Of a stretch of DNA of 33,807 bases, positions 21,264 through 31,062 are shown in pieces (position 1 is the stretch's first letter; every line of letters begins with the position of its first letter). The position numbers were made by a program, and so were the translations under genes. The stretch spans positions 1 to 33,807 of the forward strand of contig JALLBK010000236.1 of the NCBI GenBank assembly GCA_036940085.1, in the 5' to 3' direction. The stretch is from Discostella pseudostelligera (taxonomy: Eukaryota > Bacillariophyta > Thalassiosirophyceae > Thalassiosirales > Thalassiosiraceae). Under the pieces are notes generated by a model. That model was given only the letters and a program-made list of their open reading frames with translations, made no database searches and had not been told where the DNA came from.

Positions 21264-22550
21264 TTATCTCGTCGACGTCACATATTGAAGGAGTGCTGCA
21301 ACAACCCCTCTCCCCATGCCTTCGGTGTAATGATTTTGTTTCAATAAATCCGGTATTTCTATATGTTCCTCGTCGCAATTATTTGTTGACACTCCAAGAA
21401 CATGCTCGATAACATTAGCTCCATCAACTGTGGCGCCACATCGTTGAGATGCAACTGCAACGGATGGCACGGGAGCATACGTTTGATGCCAGCAGTGAGC
21501 AGGAATGATCAACAAATCGCCCTGACGTTGTATTGCTGTGATGAATGGAGATGGGTGGTTACTGGTGTCATATGACTGTGCTATCTGATCTAATGCATCG
21601 AGAGCGTCATTACTGGGACGCAGACGAGACTTGTTCAACACTGTAGCTTCCAATTCTCTTTCAAATTTCTCGTTGTCCTCCTCCTCTAATTCCATCAACT
21701 CAAATCCAGAAGGAAATAATTCATCAATTGAATCGTAGAGTGTCATATCGCTTTGCCAACCTGCACTTAAAATCACTGGTATGTCACCATGGTTATGCTC
21801 CACTTCATCATCATCTTCCCAGGCAATTGAGTTAAGTCGATATGATTTCAGTGCTTCGTCAACAATAGCAACACCTCCTCCATTCGATTCCAATGAGTTT
21901 TGTGGTGGCATTATAAACCTCCAAATTTTTGAACCCTCCAAACACAGACTAGTCCCCGTCCATTCAAATGGATCTCGATGCAATGTGGACGTCGAACCGG
22001 TCCCAGCCAAGATAATTGCATCGGTGGGCTGGACACTAGCTGGGAAATAATCGAACCAGTTCTCTTGGTTAGCGAAGGGAGCCTCTCGTATATTCTTTAG
22101 TTCATTGCTCAATTTCATACGGTTGTCATGGAGTGAATTGCTTGGTAGTAGTCCCTCGCAAAACGCAAAATAGGAATCGTCGTGACATGAATCCATCATG
22201 TAATCGATGGAATGTTGAAGTGCAATATCATAGATCTCCGTCGTCGATGATTTTGATCGTTTAGAACGATTTCTCTTCTTAATTTTTCGTTGCATCGACA
22301 CCGTCTCGGTGCCTAAACTATTCATCAATGTATCGGCTAATAATTCAATTGTCTCCGATGAGACAATGTCTCGAATGAGCACCGGTGATGTGTAGACCGG
22401 GGAGGCAAGGTAGGCCTCGAGAGTTATGCGCGGAACGAGAAGGCTGAATGCGGTGCAACCCTTGAGACTGATGATGCCAACGACAAGGGCAGGCATGAAT
22501 ATTCCTGCCATAGTCATGATGTTTATATGGTGATAATGTCGCGGAGGCAT
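21264..22550 (-). CDS. JmjC/cupin-8-like Fe(II)/2-oxoglutarate oxygenase with signal peptide
   Basis: A single-exon, 428-aa protein. The oxygenase core shows the metal-binding HxD at H191-x-D193 (STLHRDPFEWTG), followed by CLEGSKIWRF, which is typical of JmjC/cupin_8 proteins, and a distal GDLLIIPAHCWHQTYAP with H355 as likely third ligand. These enzymes usually hydroxylate or demethylate proteins or RNA. A hydrophobic stretch (about 12-34) ends in GCTAFS: a possible signal peptide with an A-F motif like the diatom plastid ASAFAP site. The mature protein could therefore lie in the plastid or ER rather than the nucleus, which would be unusual for a JmjC protein. A basic patch (KIKKRNRSKRSKSS, about 89-102) and an acidic insert separate core elements. 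It shares a 205-nt divergent promoter with NAD kinase. Substrate unknown. Confidence 0.78.
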   Translation of the reverse strand: MPPRHYHHINIMTMAGIFMPALVVGIISLKGCTAFSLLVPRITLEAYLASPVYTSPVLIRDIVSSETIELLADTLMNSLGTETVSMQRKIKKRNRSKRSKSSTTEIYDIALQHSIDYMMDSCHDDSYFAFCEGLLPSNSLHDNRMKLSNELKNIREAPFANQENWFDYFPASVQPTDAIILAGTGSTSTLHRDPFEWTGTSLCLEGSKIWRFIMPPQNSLESNGGGVAIVDEALKSYRLNSIAWEDDDEVEHNHGDIPVILSAGWQSDMTLYDSIDELFPSGFELMELEEEDNEKFERELEATVLNKSRLRPSNDALDALDQIAQSYDTSNHPSPFITAIQRQGDLLIIPAHCWHQTYAPVPSVAVASQRCGATVDGANVIEHVLGVSTNNCDEEHIEIPDLLKQNHYTEGMGRGVVAALLQYVTSTR

Positions 22551-22755
22551 CGTCTACAATATCGACCACTCGGTCCTCGCGGCCGCCATGGTGAATGGTG
22601 ATTGGTGAGAGAGAGAGAAGAAGATGCTCGCTCGCTCGTCTTGATGCTCGCGAGAATCTTCCCGCATTAATTGTAAACATGAAAATCAATGAACAAATCA
22701 ATGAAGTATCTACTCCCAATGATCATCGCGGCTTCACAATAAGAACTCTCCAACG
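22551..22755. promoter_or_regulatory. 205-nt divergent promoter (JmjC-like / NAD kinase)
   Basis: The shortest head-to-head gap in the window. It contains a GAGAGAGAGAGAAG purine run near 22608-22621, a CTCGCTCGCTCG repeat near 22627 and a partial E2F-like TTCCCGC at 22659-22665. No further element is certain. Confidence 0.45.
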
Positions 22756-24600
22756 ATGATGTTGCTAATGCTAGCGTTCCTTACGCTTGAATCAATCTCT
22801 TCGCCATGCTGCGTAGTCAAAGCCTTCGTGTCGCCGACAATACCCTTGCGGTCTGTCGACAGAAGAAGATGTGCCACGCCAAGAACTATTTTGTCATCGC
22901 GATCGCGGCGACGATCAATAGTACCCCCGGCGATGACGAGCAGCAGCAGCAGCAGCAGCGATGTCATCGTTCATGAAATGACGCACAGCATAGACAATGA
23001 GACGGATACATTCTTTGATTCAATACCGCCATCTCAGCAAATGCAGCAATCCATTACAATTAACGGTGGCGATCCTACTACCAATAGCAATACTAGAACA
23101 ACCACTGCTCCCAACAACAAGCGCAAATTAGAATTGTCATGGTGCAATCACGATGCATGTTACGATGCTATTCGTGAAAAAGTCGTGGGGGAACACAACC
23201 ACATGGAGCTTACGGGTCCTGCGACCGGTCAGGTTGTTTATAGGTGGAATCAACCATCATCATCATCAACAACAACAACAACAACAACATCGTCATCGGA
23301 CAGAGGGAATAATATTATTGCGATATCATCTCCTTCATCATCAACAACGACAACGCCTCCTCCAGCCGTACTTATGCTAGTGAAACGCGATGAAGATGAA
23401 TTACTGTCAGTAACAGTCACCACAATCGAACAACTCATACAATCGGGTGTGCAAGTGCTTATTGATTCGTATTTATGGGGAAAGTTGGAAAATTTCTATG
23501 GCGATGATGATAGAAATGATGATGCAACAATACCTATTGATTTGGAGAGCAGCATGATACGCTTATTTGCACCCAAGCCCGTGTCGGGTTTTGGATCTGG
23601 TGAGCAATTGATTGATTTGGGGTATGCCGATAGCGCAACTGTCACAAGTAGTGATGATGTACGTTCAGAAGTAGACGTAGAAGAACGACGACCTCCCGCT
23701 GATCTATCCGATGCTGACCTCATCGTGACATTGGGCGGAGATGGACTGCTTATGTATGCTGCCCAGGTTTTTTCTGGTCCTGTCCCTCCCGTATTGCCTG
23801 TCGCTGGGGGATCCATGGGATTTTTAACTCCCTTCGCCAGGGAAGAAATGTTGGAGGCTGTTTTCATTGCACTTGGCCTGCGTGATGTAGTAGACGATGA
23901 TGCCGATGAAGAAGACTTGACAGATGATGACTTGAGCGATGGAAGTGATGGGCTTAGGATATCTCAACGTGCCCTGAACCATATGCTGATTGAAGCAACC
24001 TCACGTGAAAGTTACAACGAGTATTCACCACTTGCATTTGGGAATAATAAACAAATATGCATATCCATGAGAATGAGATTAGACTGTCGGATATTTGGTA
24101 TCGATGGATCGCTTCTCGCTCGCTATGCAGTACTGAATGAAGTTGTGATAGATCGAGGTTCATCTCCATATTTGGCCAGCCTGGAGTGTTTCTGTGATGA
24201 CGTGCATTTGACGACGGTCCAAGCCGATGGAATTATATTCTCAACACCCACTGGATCTACGGCGTACTCAATGGCTGCGGGCGGATCGGTCGTCCATCCA
24301 GCTGTTCCTGCCATTTTAGTAACACCCATCTGTCCGCATGTGCTCAGCTTCCGTTCAATGGTATTTCCCGATCACGTCGTCCTAAGATGCTACGTACCAA
24401 GTGATGCACGTTCCACGGCATGTGTCTACTTTGATGGGAAACATCGAACGGAATTAAATAGAGGTGATAGTGTCCAGATTCAAATGTCACCGCATCCGGT
24501 TCCAACCATAAATAGGGCAGATCATTCGGCGGATTGGCTTTCGAGTTTGAAGCGAAATTTTAACTTCAATACGAGGGTGCGGCAAGGTCCACTATCATGA
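22756..24600 (+). CDS. NADK: NAD kinase with plastid-type presequence
   Basis: An intronless 614-aa enzyme that phosphorylates NAD to NADP. The catalytic GGDG loop is at 327-330 (TLGGDGLLMYAAQVF), followed by PVAGGSMGFLTPF and the second conserved element SPTGSTAYSMAAGGSVVHP, both diagnostic of the family. The usual Thr after GGDG is Leu here. The N-terminus is hydrophobic (MMLLMLAFLT...) and runs into VVKAFVSPTIPLRS, i.e. an A23-F24 step followed by a basic, Ser-rich stretch. This is the signal peptide plus transit peptide arrangement of diatom plastid proteins, so a chloroplast NADP supply role is likely. Residues about 61-200 are low-complexity (Ser/Thr runs encoded by AGC and ACA repeats). 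An acidic insert (about 380-400) interrupts the core. Tandem ATGs at 22756 and 22759 make the exact start trivial. Confidence 0.93.
   Translation: MMLLMLAFLTLESISSPCCVVKAFVSPTIPLRSVDRRRCATPRTILSSRSRRRSIVPPAMTSSSSSSSDVIVHEMTHSIDNETDTFFDSIPPSQQMQQSITINGGDPTTNSNTRTTTAPNNKRKLELSWCNHDACYDAIREKVVGEHNHMELTGPATGQVVYRWNQPSSSSTTTTTTTSSSDRGNNIIAISSPSSSTTTTPPPAVLMLVKRDEDELLSVTVTTIEQLIQSGVQVLIDSYLWGKLENFYGDDDRNDDATIPIDLESSMIRLFAPKPVSGFGSGEQLIDLGYADSATVTSSDDVRSEVDVEERRPPADLSDADLIVTLGGDGLLMYAAQVFSGPVPPVLPVAGGSMGFLTPFAREEMLEAVFIALGLRDVVDDDADEEDLTDDDLSDGSDGLRISQRALNHMLIEATSRESYNEYSPLAFGNNKQICISMRMRLDCRIFGIDGSLLARYAVLNEVVIDRGSSPYLASLECFCDDVHLTTVQADGIIFSTPTGSTAYSMAAGGSVVHPAVPAILVTPICPHVLSFRSMVFPDHVVLRCYVPSDARSTACVYFDGKHRTELNRGDSVQIQMSPHPVPTINRADHSADWLSSLKRNFNFNTRVRQGPLS
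22939..22959 (+). repeat. (AGC)7 microsatellite coding poly-Ser in NAD kinase
   Basis: Seven perfect AGC triplets lie in the presequence/linker region of the NAD kinase gene. A second triplet tract, CATCATCATCA followed by ACA/CAA repeats, lies at about 23253-23289. Both encode Ser/Thr runs and are probably length-variable between alleles. Confidence 0.85.
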
Positions 24601-24725
24601 GTTTGTTGAAGTGTGTAAATAGATGAGCATAGAGTTAAGACTTCAACATTCAATGATTCTGCATTGTATCCGTTTTGGCAATGATATTTACAAGAATTGT
24701 CTTTAGTGGAAGAATGTGAAAGTCG

Positions 24726-25786
24726 TCAACATCTCATCTCCTCGCCTCCTTCCATATCCAAGGAAATTCCCCATCGCTCTCCTGAAAATTGCCACATACT
24801 ATCAAGAATTTCATCAGATACGCTTAAAAAAGGATCCTTCTCCATTCTATAATCTGGAACCGCCACCACATGACAACCCGCTGACTTTCCAGACTGTGCC
24901 CCCGTAATTGCATCCTCAAACACTAGACATTTGGAGGGATGCACTCCCAGTCGTTTGGCCGCCTCCAAATATATGTCAGGCGCGGGCTTTCCATTTGTAA
25001 CGTTTGGATCATCACCTGTTACAATCAATTGAATTGATTGAAACATGGTCTCGTGTCTTAGAACCAAAACATATCTTGTGAGTGAGCGAAATTCCATTTT
25101 GCATTTCGCTGAAATTCAAAGAGGAATAACACGTAACTCACTTTAGCATTTTTTCTCTGACAGAGTCTAAACGACTCGATGTTGCAATAGCCATGGGAAT
25201 ATTAACTGCTCTCAAACCTTCTACAAGCTCAATTGCACCTGGACAAGCCACGACATCGGCACATAGTTCATTCAATCGAACCTCCCACGCCTTCCAGAAT
25301 GTGTCTATCATCGCACGCCGATCGTTATTTTCACAAGTATTGCAATTAGTCCAATCCAATGATAAATCCACCCCCCAATGCGATTGTGCATACGCGAACA
25401 CTATTGGTACCCAATCTGCGAAAATTAAAGAATCTTCGTTAGTACGGTTGCAGAACATAATGTAGCCGCTATGCACGCACGCATACCTAGATCTATATGA
25501 ACATACCTGATCCACGCAATCCAAGTATACGTCGCTTCAACTCCCAAGGTAAGAGCATCCCCCCCGCGTGAAGAGACGCAAGTATTTCTTCCGGTATGAC
25601 CAAACCAATTGTCGCGAAAGATTCAATGACTGCTCGGCAGCTTAGTGATTCAGTGTCGAGGAGAGTTCCATCGAGATCAAATATAACGGCTCGGATGGTC
25701 GCCTTCTCCTTCTTGTTGGTGCTAGTAGCTTGAACTTGAACGATGACAGTGTTGTCATTGTCTGCGGTTGTGGTCGAGACTGTCAT
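24726..25786 (-). CDS. HAD-superfamily phosphatase (HDHD1 / pseudouridine-5'-phosphatase-like)
   Basis: Exons 25786-25507, 25415-25142 and 25056-24726 give 294 aa. The haloacid dehalogenase motifs are all present: motif I FDLDGTLLDTE (D37, D39), motif II Thr/Ser in AIATSSR, motif III Lys in NGKPAPDIYLEAAKR and motif IV CLVFEDAITGAQSG. An alpha-helical cap lies between I and II. The order GDDPNVTNGKPAPDIYL is close to the HDHD1/GS1 subgroup, whose members dephosphorylate pseudouridine 5'-phosphate and similar small sugar phosphates; the true substrate cannot be read from sequence. The last intron uses a TTCTAAG acceptor at 25057, supported by continuity of the conserved sequence. The start is the first in-frame ATG; the frame extends to 25819 only with TTG. 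Probably cytosolic. Convergent with NAD kinase (125 nt), divergent from SEC61. Confidence 0.9.
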
Positions 25787-26205
25787 CTTTGCTGCCGATG
25801 GTGTGGTAGTGGTAGACAACTCCGTCCCCGTTCCCCATGTGCGCCATGGTCATGGTTTTGGGCGGCGGCGGCGACGGAGCTTCGAGATCGATGAGGTGGA
25901 CGAAGGTCTTGATTATTTTGGCGGGAGATGGAAGATTTGGCGGGAGATATTTGACTCGACTCTTTATGCTTACACGTGGCTTATTTCTGGTAGAAGCCTG
26001 CCCGTCGTCCAGCATCGTCCATCAGCTGCCCGCTGCAAACTCAACCACACTGCAACCGGCGCGCAGTCCGAAGGTGCACCATCGTCGTCGGCGGTCGGCA
26101 GTAATATCGTATTGCTCGGCATTGCCGTCAATTGCATTGCTCGTACTATCTTCTCCTCTCGAGAGGCTCGAGCATTGCCGAGAGGTAGATCTCATCAGTA
26201 TCGCC
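25787..26205. promoter_or_regulatory. Divergent promoter (HAD phosphatase / SEC61A) with two TGGCGGGA sites
   Basis: 419 nt head-to-head gap. TGGCGGGAGAT occurs twice, at 25919-25929 and 25938-25948, only 19 nt apart, like an E2F-type doublet. The SEC61 frame stays open through this region up to an ATG at 25837, but the sequence has no resemblance to SEC61 and includes these motifs, so I treat it as promoter and leader. Confidence 0.5.
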
Positions 26206-27723
26206 ATGTCGAAGGCCATTCACCTCATCCGGCCCATCCTATCCGTCGTTCCCGCAGTGGAGAAGCCAACGGCCGCGGTTCCATTTCGTGAAAAAGTGCT
26301 ATGGACGATATGCGCTCTCTTAATTTACATGGTCTGCTCCAACCTTCCCCTCTACGGCGTGCAGCGGGCACACACCTCCTCGGATCCATTCTACTGGATG
26401 CGTGTCATTTTGGCATCTAACCGGGGCACATTGATGGATTTGGGCGTTAGTCCATTGATTACTACCGGTATGGTCATGCAGCTCCTGGTGGGGTCGAAAG
26501 TTATTGATGTCAATTTGGACATCAAGGAGGATCGTCTGTTGTTCATGGCGGCGCAAAAAGTCGTGGGGCTACTAGTAACCATTGCGGAGGCAACGGCATG
26601 TGTCATGAGTGGGATGTATGGCGATCTATCCGCAATTGGGGCCGGAAATGCCATCCTGATTGTGGCGCAATTATTTTTGGCAGGTCTTGTCTTACTAATG
26701 TTGGATGAGTTGCTCCAACGAGGATATGGAATAAGTTCAGGAATTAGTATCTTCATCGCATCGCACATTTGTGAAACTGTCGTATGGAAGGCGTTTAGTA
26801 CAAGAACGATTAATACCGGTAGGGGTACGGAGTTTGAGGGAGCCATCGTTGCCCTCTTTCATTTGTTCATCGTCCGACGGAACAAATTCCAAGCTATTTC
26901 CGAGGCGCTATTTCGTCAAAATCTTCCCAATCTGACTAGCTTGGTAGCCACCGTTCTCATCTTTGCCTTATGCGTATATATGCAAGGATGGCGTGTTGAA
27001 TTGATGATCAAATTACAAAAAGCACGTGGGTTGGAACAGCGCTATCCGGTGAAATTATTGTACACGTCGAACATGCCCATTGTGCTACACACGGCTTTGG
27101 TGTCGAACATATACTTTGTTTCGCAAATGCTGTACAAACAGCAACCAAGTTCTCCGTTCATTAAATTATTTGGTGATTGGGCAGTGACATCATCTTCCGA
27201 GGCTGCATCGGTTCCTGTCGGTGGACTGGCATACTACATTTCACCTCCCGCGACATTTTCGGCGTTCCTCCATGATCCATTCCATGCAATCTTCTATTTG
27301 GTCTTTACTCTCACGGCATGTGCTATCTTCGGCAAGACATGGACGGAAGTGAGTGGTACCAGTGTGAGGCATGTGGCGCGTCTCTTCCGCGACAACCAGG
27401 CAGTGATGAAGGGTCATCGTGATACGGCTACATCTTCCGTTCTTCGTCGTTACATTCCTATTGCTGCGGCGCTGGGTGGGATGTGCATCGGTTTGATATC
27501 GGTTCTTGCAGATTACTTGGGTAAGTTTCGTTACATGTTCACTCTGAGATATATTTGCGTCATGACTTATGCTGATTTGCCGAGGTCTCTCTCTGTTCTG
27601 TAAGGTGCCATTGGAAGCGGAACTGGAATCTTGCTGACGGTAACGACGATATATGAATGTTACGCGGCGTTTGCAAGGGAGAATAGCAGGGAAGCAGATA
27701 AGCCTCTCGTGGTAACCAATTAG
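26206..27723 (+). CDS. SEC61A: SEC61 alpha, protein-conducting channel of the ER
   Basis: Exons 26206-27520 and 27605-27723 (84-nt intron, G|GTAAGT...TAAG|GT) give 477 aa, the normal length for the family. This is the pore subunit of the ER translocon, with ten membrane spans. Diagnostic stretches: an N-terminal amphipathic FLRPI-type start (IHLIRPILSVVPAVEKP), the plug/TM2a region YGVQRAHTSSDPFYWMRVI, LDELLQRGYGISSGISIFIA, the cytosolic loop with YPVKLLYTSNMPIVLHTALVSN, and DYLGAIGSGTGILLTVTTIYE spanning the intron. The start was chosen by family length and conserved N-terminus, although an upstream in-frame ATG (25837) would add 123 unrelated residues. The C-terminus ends in a short polar tail. 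Confidence 0.97.
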
Positions 27724-27872
27724 ATATTCCTATGCGATAATGGAATGATTGCGCTTAATGTAATTCATTGTTGTAATCCATCTACGTATTGCTCGTTTGC
27801 TCTCGATGCTGGGTATTTTGGCGAGAGGCGCCCCCCTTCTTTGCTTGCCGCGCGGGAGCGGTAGAATTGATG

Positions 27873-27880
27873 TGGCGGGA
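27873..27880 (+). promoter_or_regulatory. TGGCGGGA (E2F-like) site upstream of the DEAH helicase
   Basis: A single copy followed by GATGACGCGCC, about 150 nt before the helicase ATG, in the 297-nt gap after SEC61A. The same octamer occurs in other promoters of this window. Function inferred only. Confidence 0.4.
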
Positions 27881-27973
27881 GATGACGCGCCATTTGGCAG
27901 CCTTTGAGCACCAAGCAACCTGCACCAACCAAAACCACCAACACCAACACAGAACACAACACCGAAGAACATA

Positions 27974-28024
27974 ATGATCATGAAGGCCCGACGGGCGGCG
28001 TCCACCAATTCTCCCGGAACATGA
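27974..28024 (+). other. 16-codon upstream ORF ending in ATGA overlap with helicase start
   Basis: An ATG at 27974 opens a 16-residue frame (with a second in-frame ATG at 27980) that stops at TGA 28022-28024. This stop overlaps the helicase ATG (28021-28023) as ATGA. If the mRNA begins upstream, ribosomes would meet this uORF first, allowing termination-reinitiation control. No transcript evidence is available. Confidence 0.45.
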
Positions 28025-30988
28025 CGATGAATGATCAATACGACTCTTTCTTTGATGTTGGCGTGGCGGTGGAAGAGGAAGAATTGAAACCGACAGTGTT
28101 TCCAACATCAAAAGCAAAACGACGGCGTCTGCCCTCCACTACCGCCACCGATGTCGTTGTCGACACAGCGGTGCAGGACGATCAGGCAGTTGCTGGCGAT
28201 GGCGACGTAGCGGTAGCAACACCAAGTACGTCCCTGTCTGCTAGTGTTACCAAGAAGCGAACCAAGAAAAAACGTAGAAAAGAAAAGGGTGACGAAGTGG
28301 TCGGTGGGGTGACTAATGCAAGCGAAAAGTCGTCCGTCGATGCACCGCCGCAACCGCCACTGAAAGGCATGTTCATCGAAGATAGGAGAAATTTACCCGT
28401 CTACCGACACAGAGCAGAAATTTGCAATTTAGTTTTCAATAATGATGTTGTGTTGGTGGTTGCTGAGACGGTTAGTCTGCAATTGATTCCTTATATTGCA
28501 TAACACATTCACATTCATTTTCTCATCATTTTATTCTGCGCATCCAACAAACGAATCAATCAGGGGAGCGGGAAATCAACTCAAATACCTGCATACATTC
28601 ATGAGAGTGGCATACTGACGAAATCTTCAAAAGAAGCTGCGATTGCCTCCTCTCCTCCATCACAGAAGGATGGTGCATCTCGACAAAAATATGGTCGTAC
28701 CATCTGCGTGACACAACCACGTCGAGTGGCAGCCATCACCCTTGCCAAACGCGTATCAGAGGAATTGAATTGCACCATTGGGACAATTGTGGGACATCGT
28801 GTTCGATTCGATGATACTACGGATGTTCGGGGGCACAATACAACAAAAATTATTTATGCTACCGATGGAATGCTGCTAAGGGAGGCGATATCGGATCCAT
28901 TACTCCAACGGTATGGCATGGTTGCTCTTGATGAGGCACATGAACGTTCGTTGCAGACCGATGTCTTGTTTGGTGTCGTTAAGCGGGCCATGGCTGCGAG
29001 AACGAGGAGAATAGATAACGAAGATGATGCAGCAAAGGTTATATGTGGACAGGACTGTGATCCAGCGACGTCGACTTTATCATTTGAGAAGGATGACGAA
29101 ATACTGGATGAAATGAAAGCAAGGGCTGTGACCCTGGGTCTTCCCCCATTGAGAGTGTGTGTCATGAGTGCAACGCTGGATGTAAATACTTTTCAGACTT
29201 TCTTTCCAGGATCGACAATGATAAAAATTCCAGGACGACAATATCCAGTACAGGTTGTACATTCCGAACAAATCTACGAGGTGAGTTTTTGCTATGGTTC
29301 GAGAGTGGCGAGATGCCTGCATTACTCAAACTGCATAATTTTCCACTCGATTAGGACTACATAGATGCCGCATTGAATACTGTTATTCGGATATACAAAA
29401 ATACACCCGATGGTGATGGGAGTGATGTACTTGTGTTCCTCACCGGTCAGGATGAAATCGAAGATCTCGCATCTCTTCTCAAACGATACCTCGAGGATTT
29501 AGAACCTGATGAGGATTCAGAACACAAACCTCCTGGAGACATGGTGCAAAATATTAAAGGCATTGGCACATCCATCAACTCGGGAAATTCAGTGATAACT
29601 AACGGAGTTTTGATATGCGTTCTGTACGCCTCGTTACCACCTGAGCAGCAAATGCTTGCTTTTCGCCCCAAACCGAAGGGTTGTACGAGAAAAGTTATTC
29701 TCGCAACCAATATCGCGGGTAAGTGACAGAGGCTTGATAGGAACAATACTCATTTCGATTCTCTATCTTTGTCTAACACTGTGAATTTGTTGACTTGTTA
29801 ACAGAAACATCCGTCACTCTTGATGGCATACGGTACGTCGTCGATTGCGGAAAACACAAGTCAAGAGAGTACAAATCATCTACTGGTATGGAGAGCTTAG
29901 TTGTATCAGATATCAGCAAAGCACAGGCAGCACAGAGAACGGGACGTGCTGGTCGTGTATCTGAAGGAATTTGCCTTCGCTTATATCCAAAATCTTTGTA
30001 TGATTCATTAGCGGAGACCACCGCTCCCGAAATCCTGAGGGTGAACTTAGCTCAAGTAGTTTTGCAACTGAAAGGAATGGGAGTACATGATCCACGGAGC
30101 TTTAGCTTCCTCACACCTCCAAATCGAGAGAGCATTGAAAAATCGTTCGAGGTATTAGAAGCTCTTGGTGCAATTGATAATTCAATGGAACTCACAGCAT
30201 ATGGAAAGCAAATGTCCCAGCTTCCTCTTGACCCGATCTATGCACATCTACTTCTTCAAAGTACCAAATTTGAATGCGTTTCCGAGATATTAACTGTGGT
30301 TGCTATGTTGAGTGCAGAGAACATATTTTATGGACGTGGCCGTGACGATAGCGGAGGAGTTGGAGCGAGAGCAGCCGCTGCTCATCGTAGGTTTGCAAGT
30401 TATGAAGGCGACTTACCAACACTATTGAACGTCTACAACGCATGGAGACAGGAAGCTACATACAACACTGGTTCATCGCAAAAGTCCAAACAAAAGAAAG
30501 GCAAAGGTTCTACTGCAAAATTGTCACATGGTGAATGGTGCGGACAAAATTTCATCAACGGCAGAGCGCTAACAAGGGCGTACGATGTTAGGTCCCAACT
30601 TTCAGATTTATGTTCGAGACTTGGAATGGATATTCATTTGACGTGCAGCTCCGAGATGACGACGTTCTTTAAGTGTGTTTGTGCTGGGCTATTCCTCCAC
30701 GTAGCAACAAGATTACCCAACCCTGATCAATCGCAAGGTAAAAAGAACTCTCGGCACGGTAGATCGGGAATAATACCAAATGCTCGTGGTCACTACAAGA
30801 CGAAAATTGGTGGAAACATCGTGTCCATCCACCCAACTTCTTCTATGTTTGGTAGAAATCCCGCACCCAAATGTGTTTGCTTCACAGATCTAGTGCACAC
30901 AACTAGAATGTACATTCGAGGTGTAACTCAGATAAGAGAAGAATGGCTGGCTGATTTTTCTCCTCGTATTTTAGATATTCCGAAGTAA
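28021..30988 (+). CDS. DEAH-box RNA helicase (DHX33/DHX40-like)
   Basis: Exons 28021-28470, 28564-29280, 29355-29718 and 29805-30988 give 904 aa; all splice sites are GT-AG and restore the helicase motifs. Seen in order: a lysine-rich N-terminal region (KKRTKKKRRKEK, possible nucleolar signal), motif I GSGKST (151-156, split from VVAET by the first intron), Ia TQPRRVAA, motif II DEAH (273-276), motif III MSATLD, FLTGQDEIEDL, NIAETSVTLDG (split by intron 3) and motif VI QRTGRAGR. Winged-helix, ratchet and OB-fold regions follow (IHPTSSMFGR, VCFTDLVHTTRMYIRGVTQI). These enzymes remodel RNPs in splicing or ribosome biogenesis; the C-terminal OB-fold resembles DHX33/DHX40 more than spliceosomal PRP2/16/22/43, but orthology needs a tree. 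An insert of about 50 residues lies between motifs II and III. Confidence 0.92.
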
Positions 30989-31062
30989 GGAGAAACTTTA
31001 ATGTTTAGGAGTAATAATTTTCTGTTCACATACTCATCCCACAATTATTTACCGATGAGTGT

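Noticed and set aside
25057..25141. Alternative TTTCAG acceptor at 25109 in the last HAD intron
   Set aside because: It would leave a 33-nt intron, shorter than any other here, and leads to an in-frame stop; the TTCTAAG acceptor at 25057 restores the conserved sequence.
25837..26205. N-terminal 123-residue extension of SEC61 alpha from an upstream in-frame ATG
   Set aside because: The extension has no SEC61 similarity, contains promoter-like TGGCGGGA repeats and would make the protein far longer than the family; the ATG at 26206 gives the usual length.
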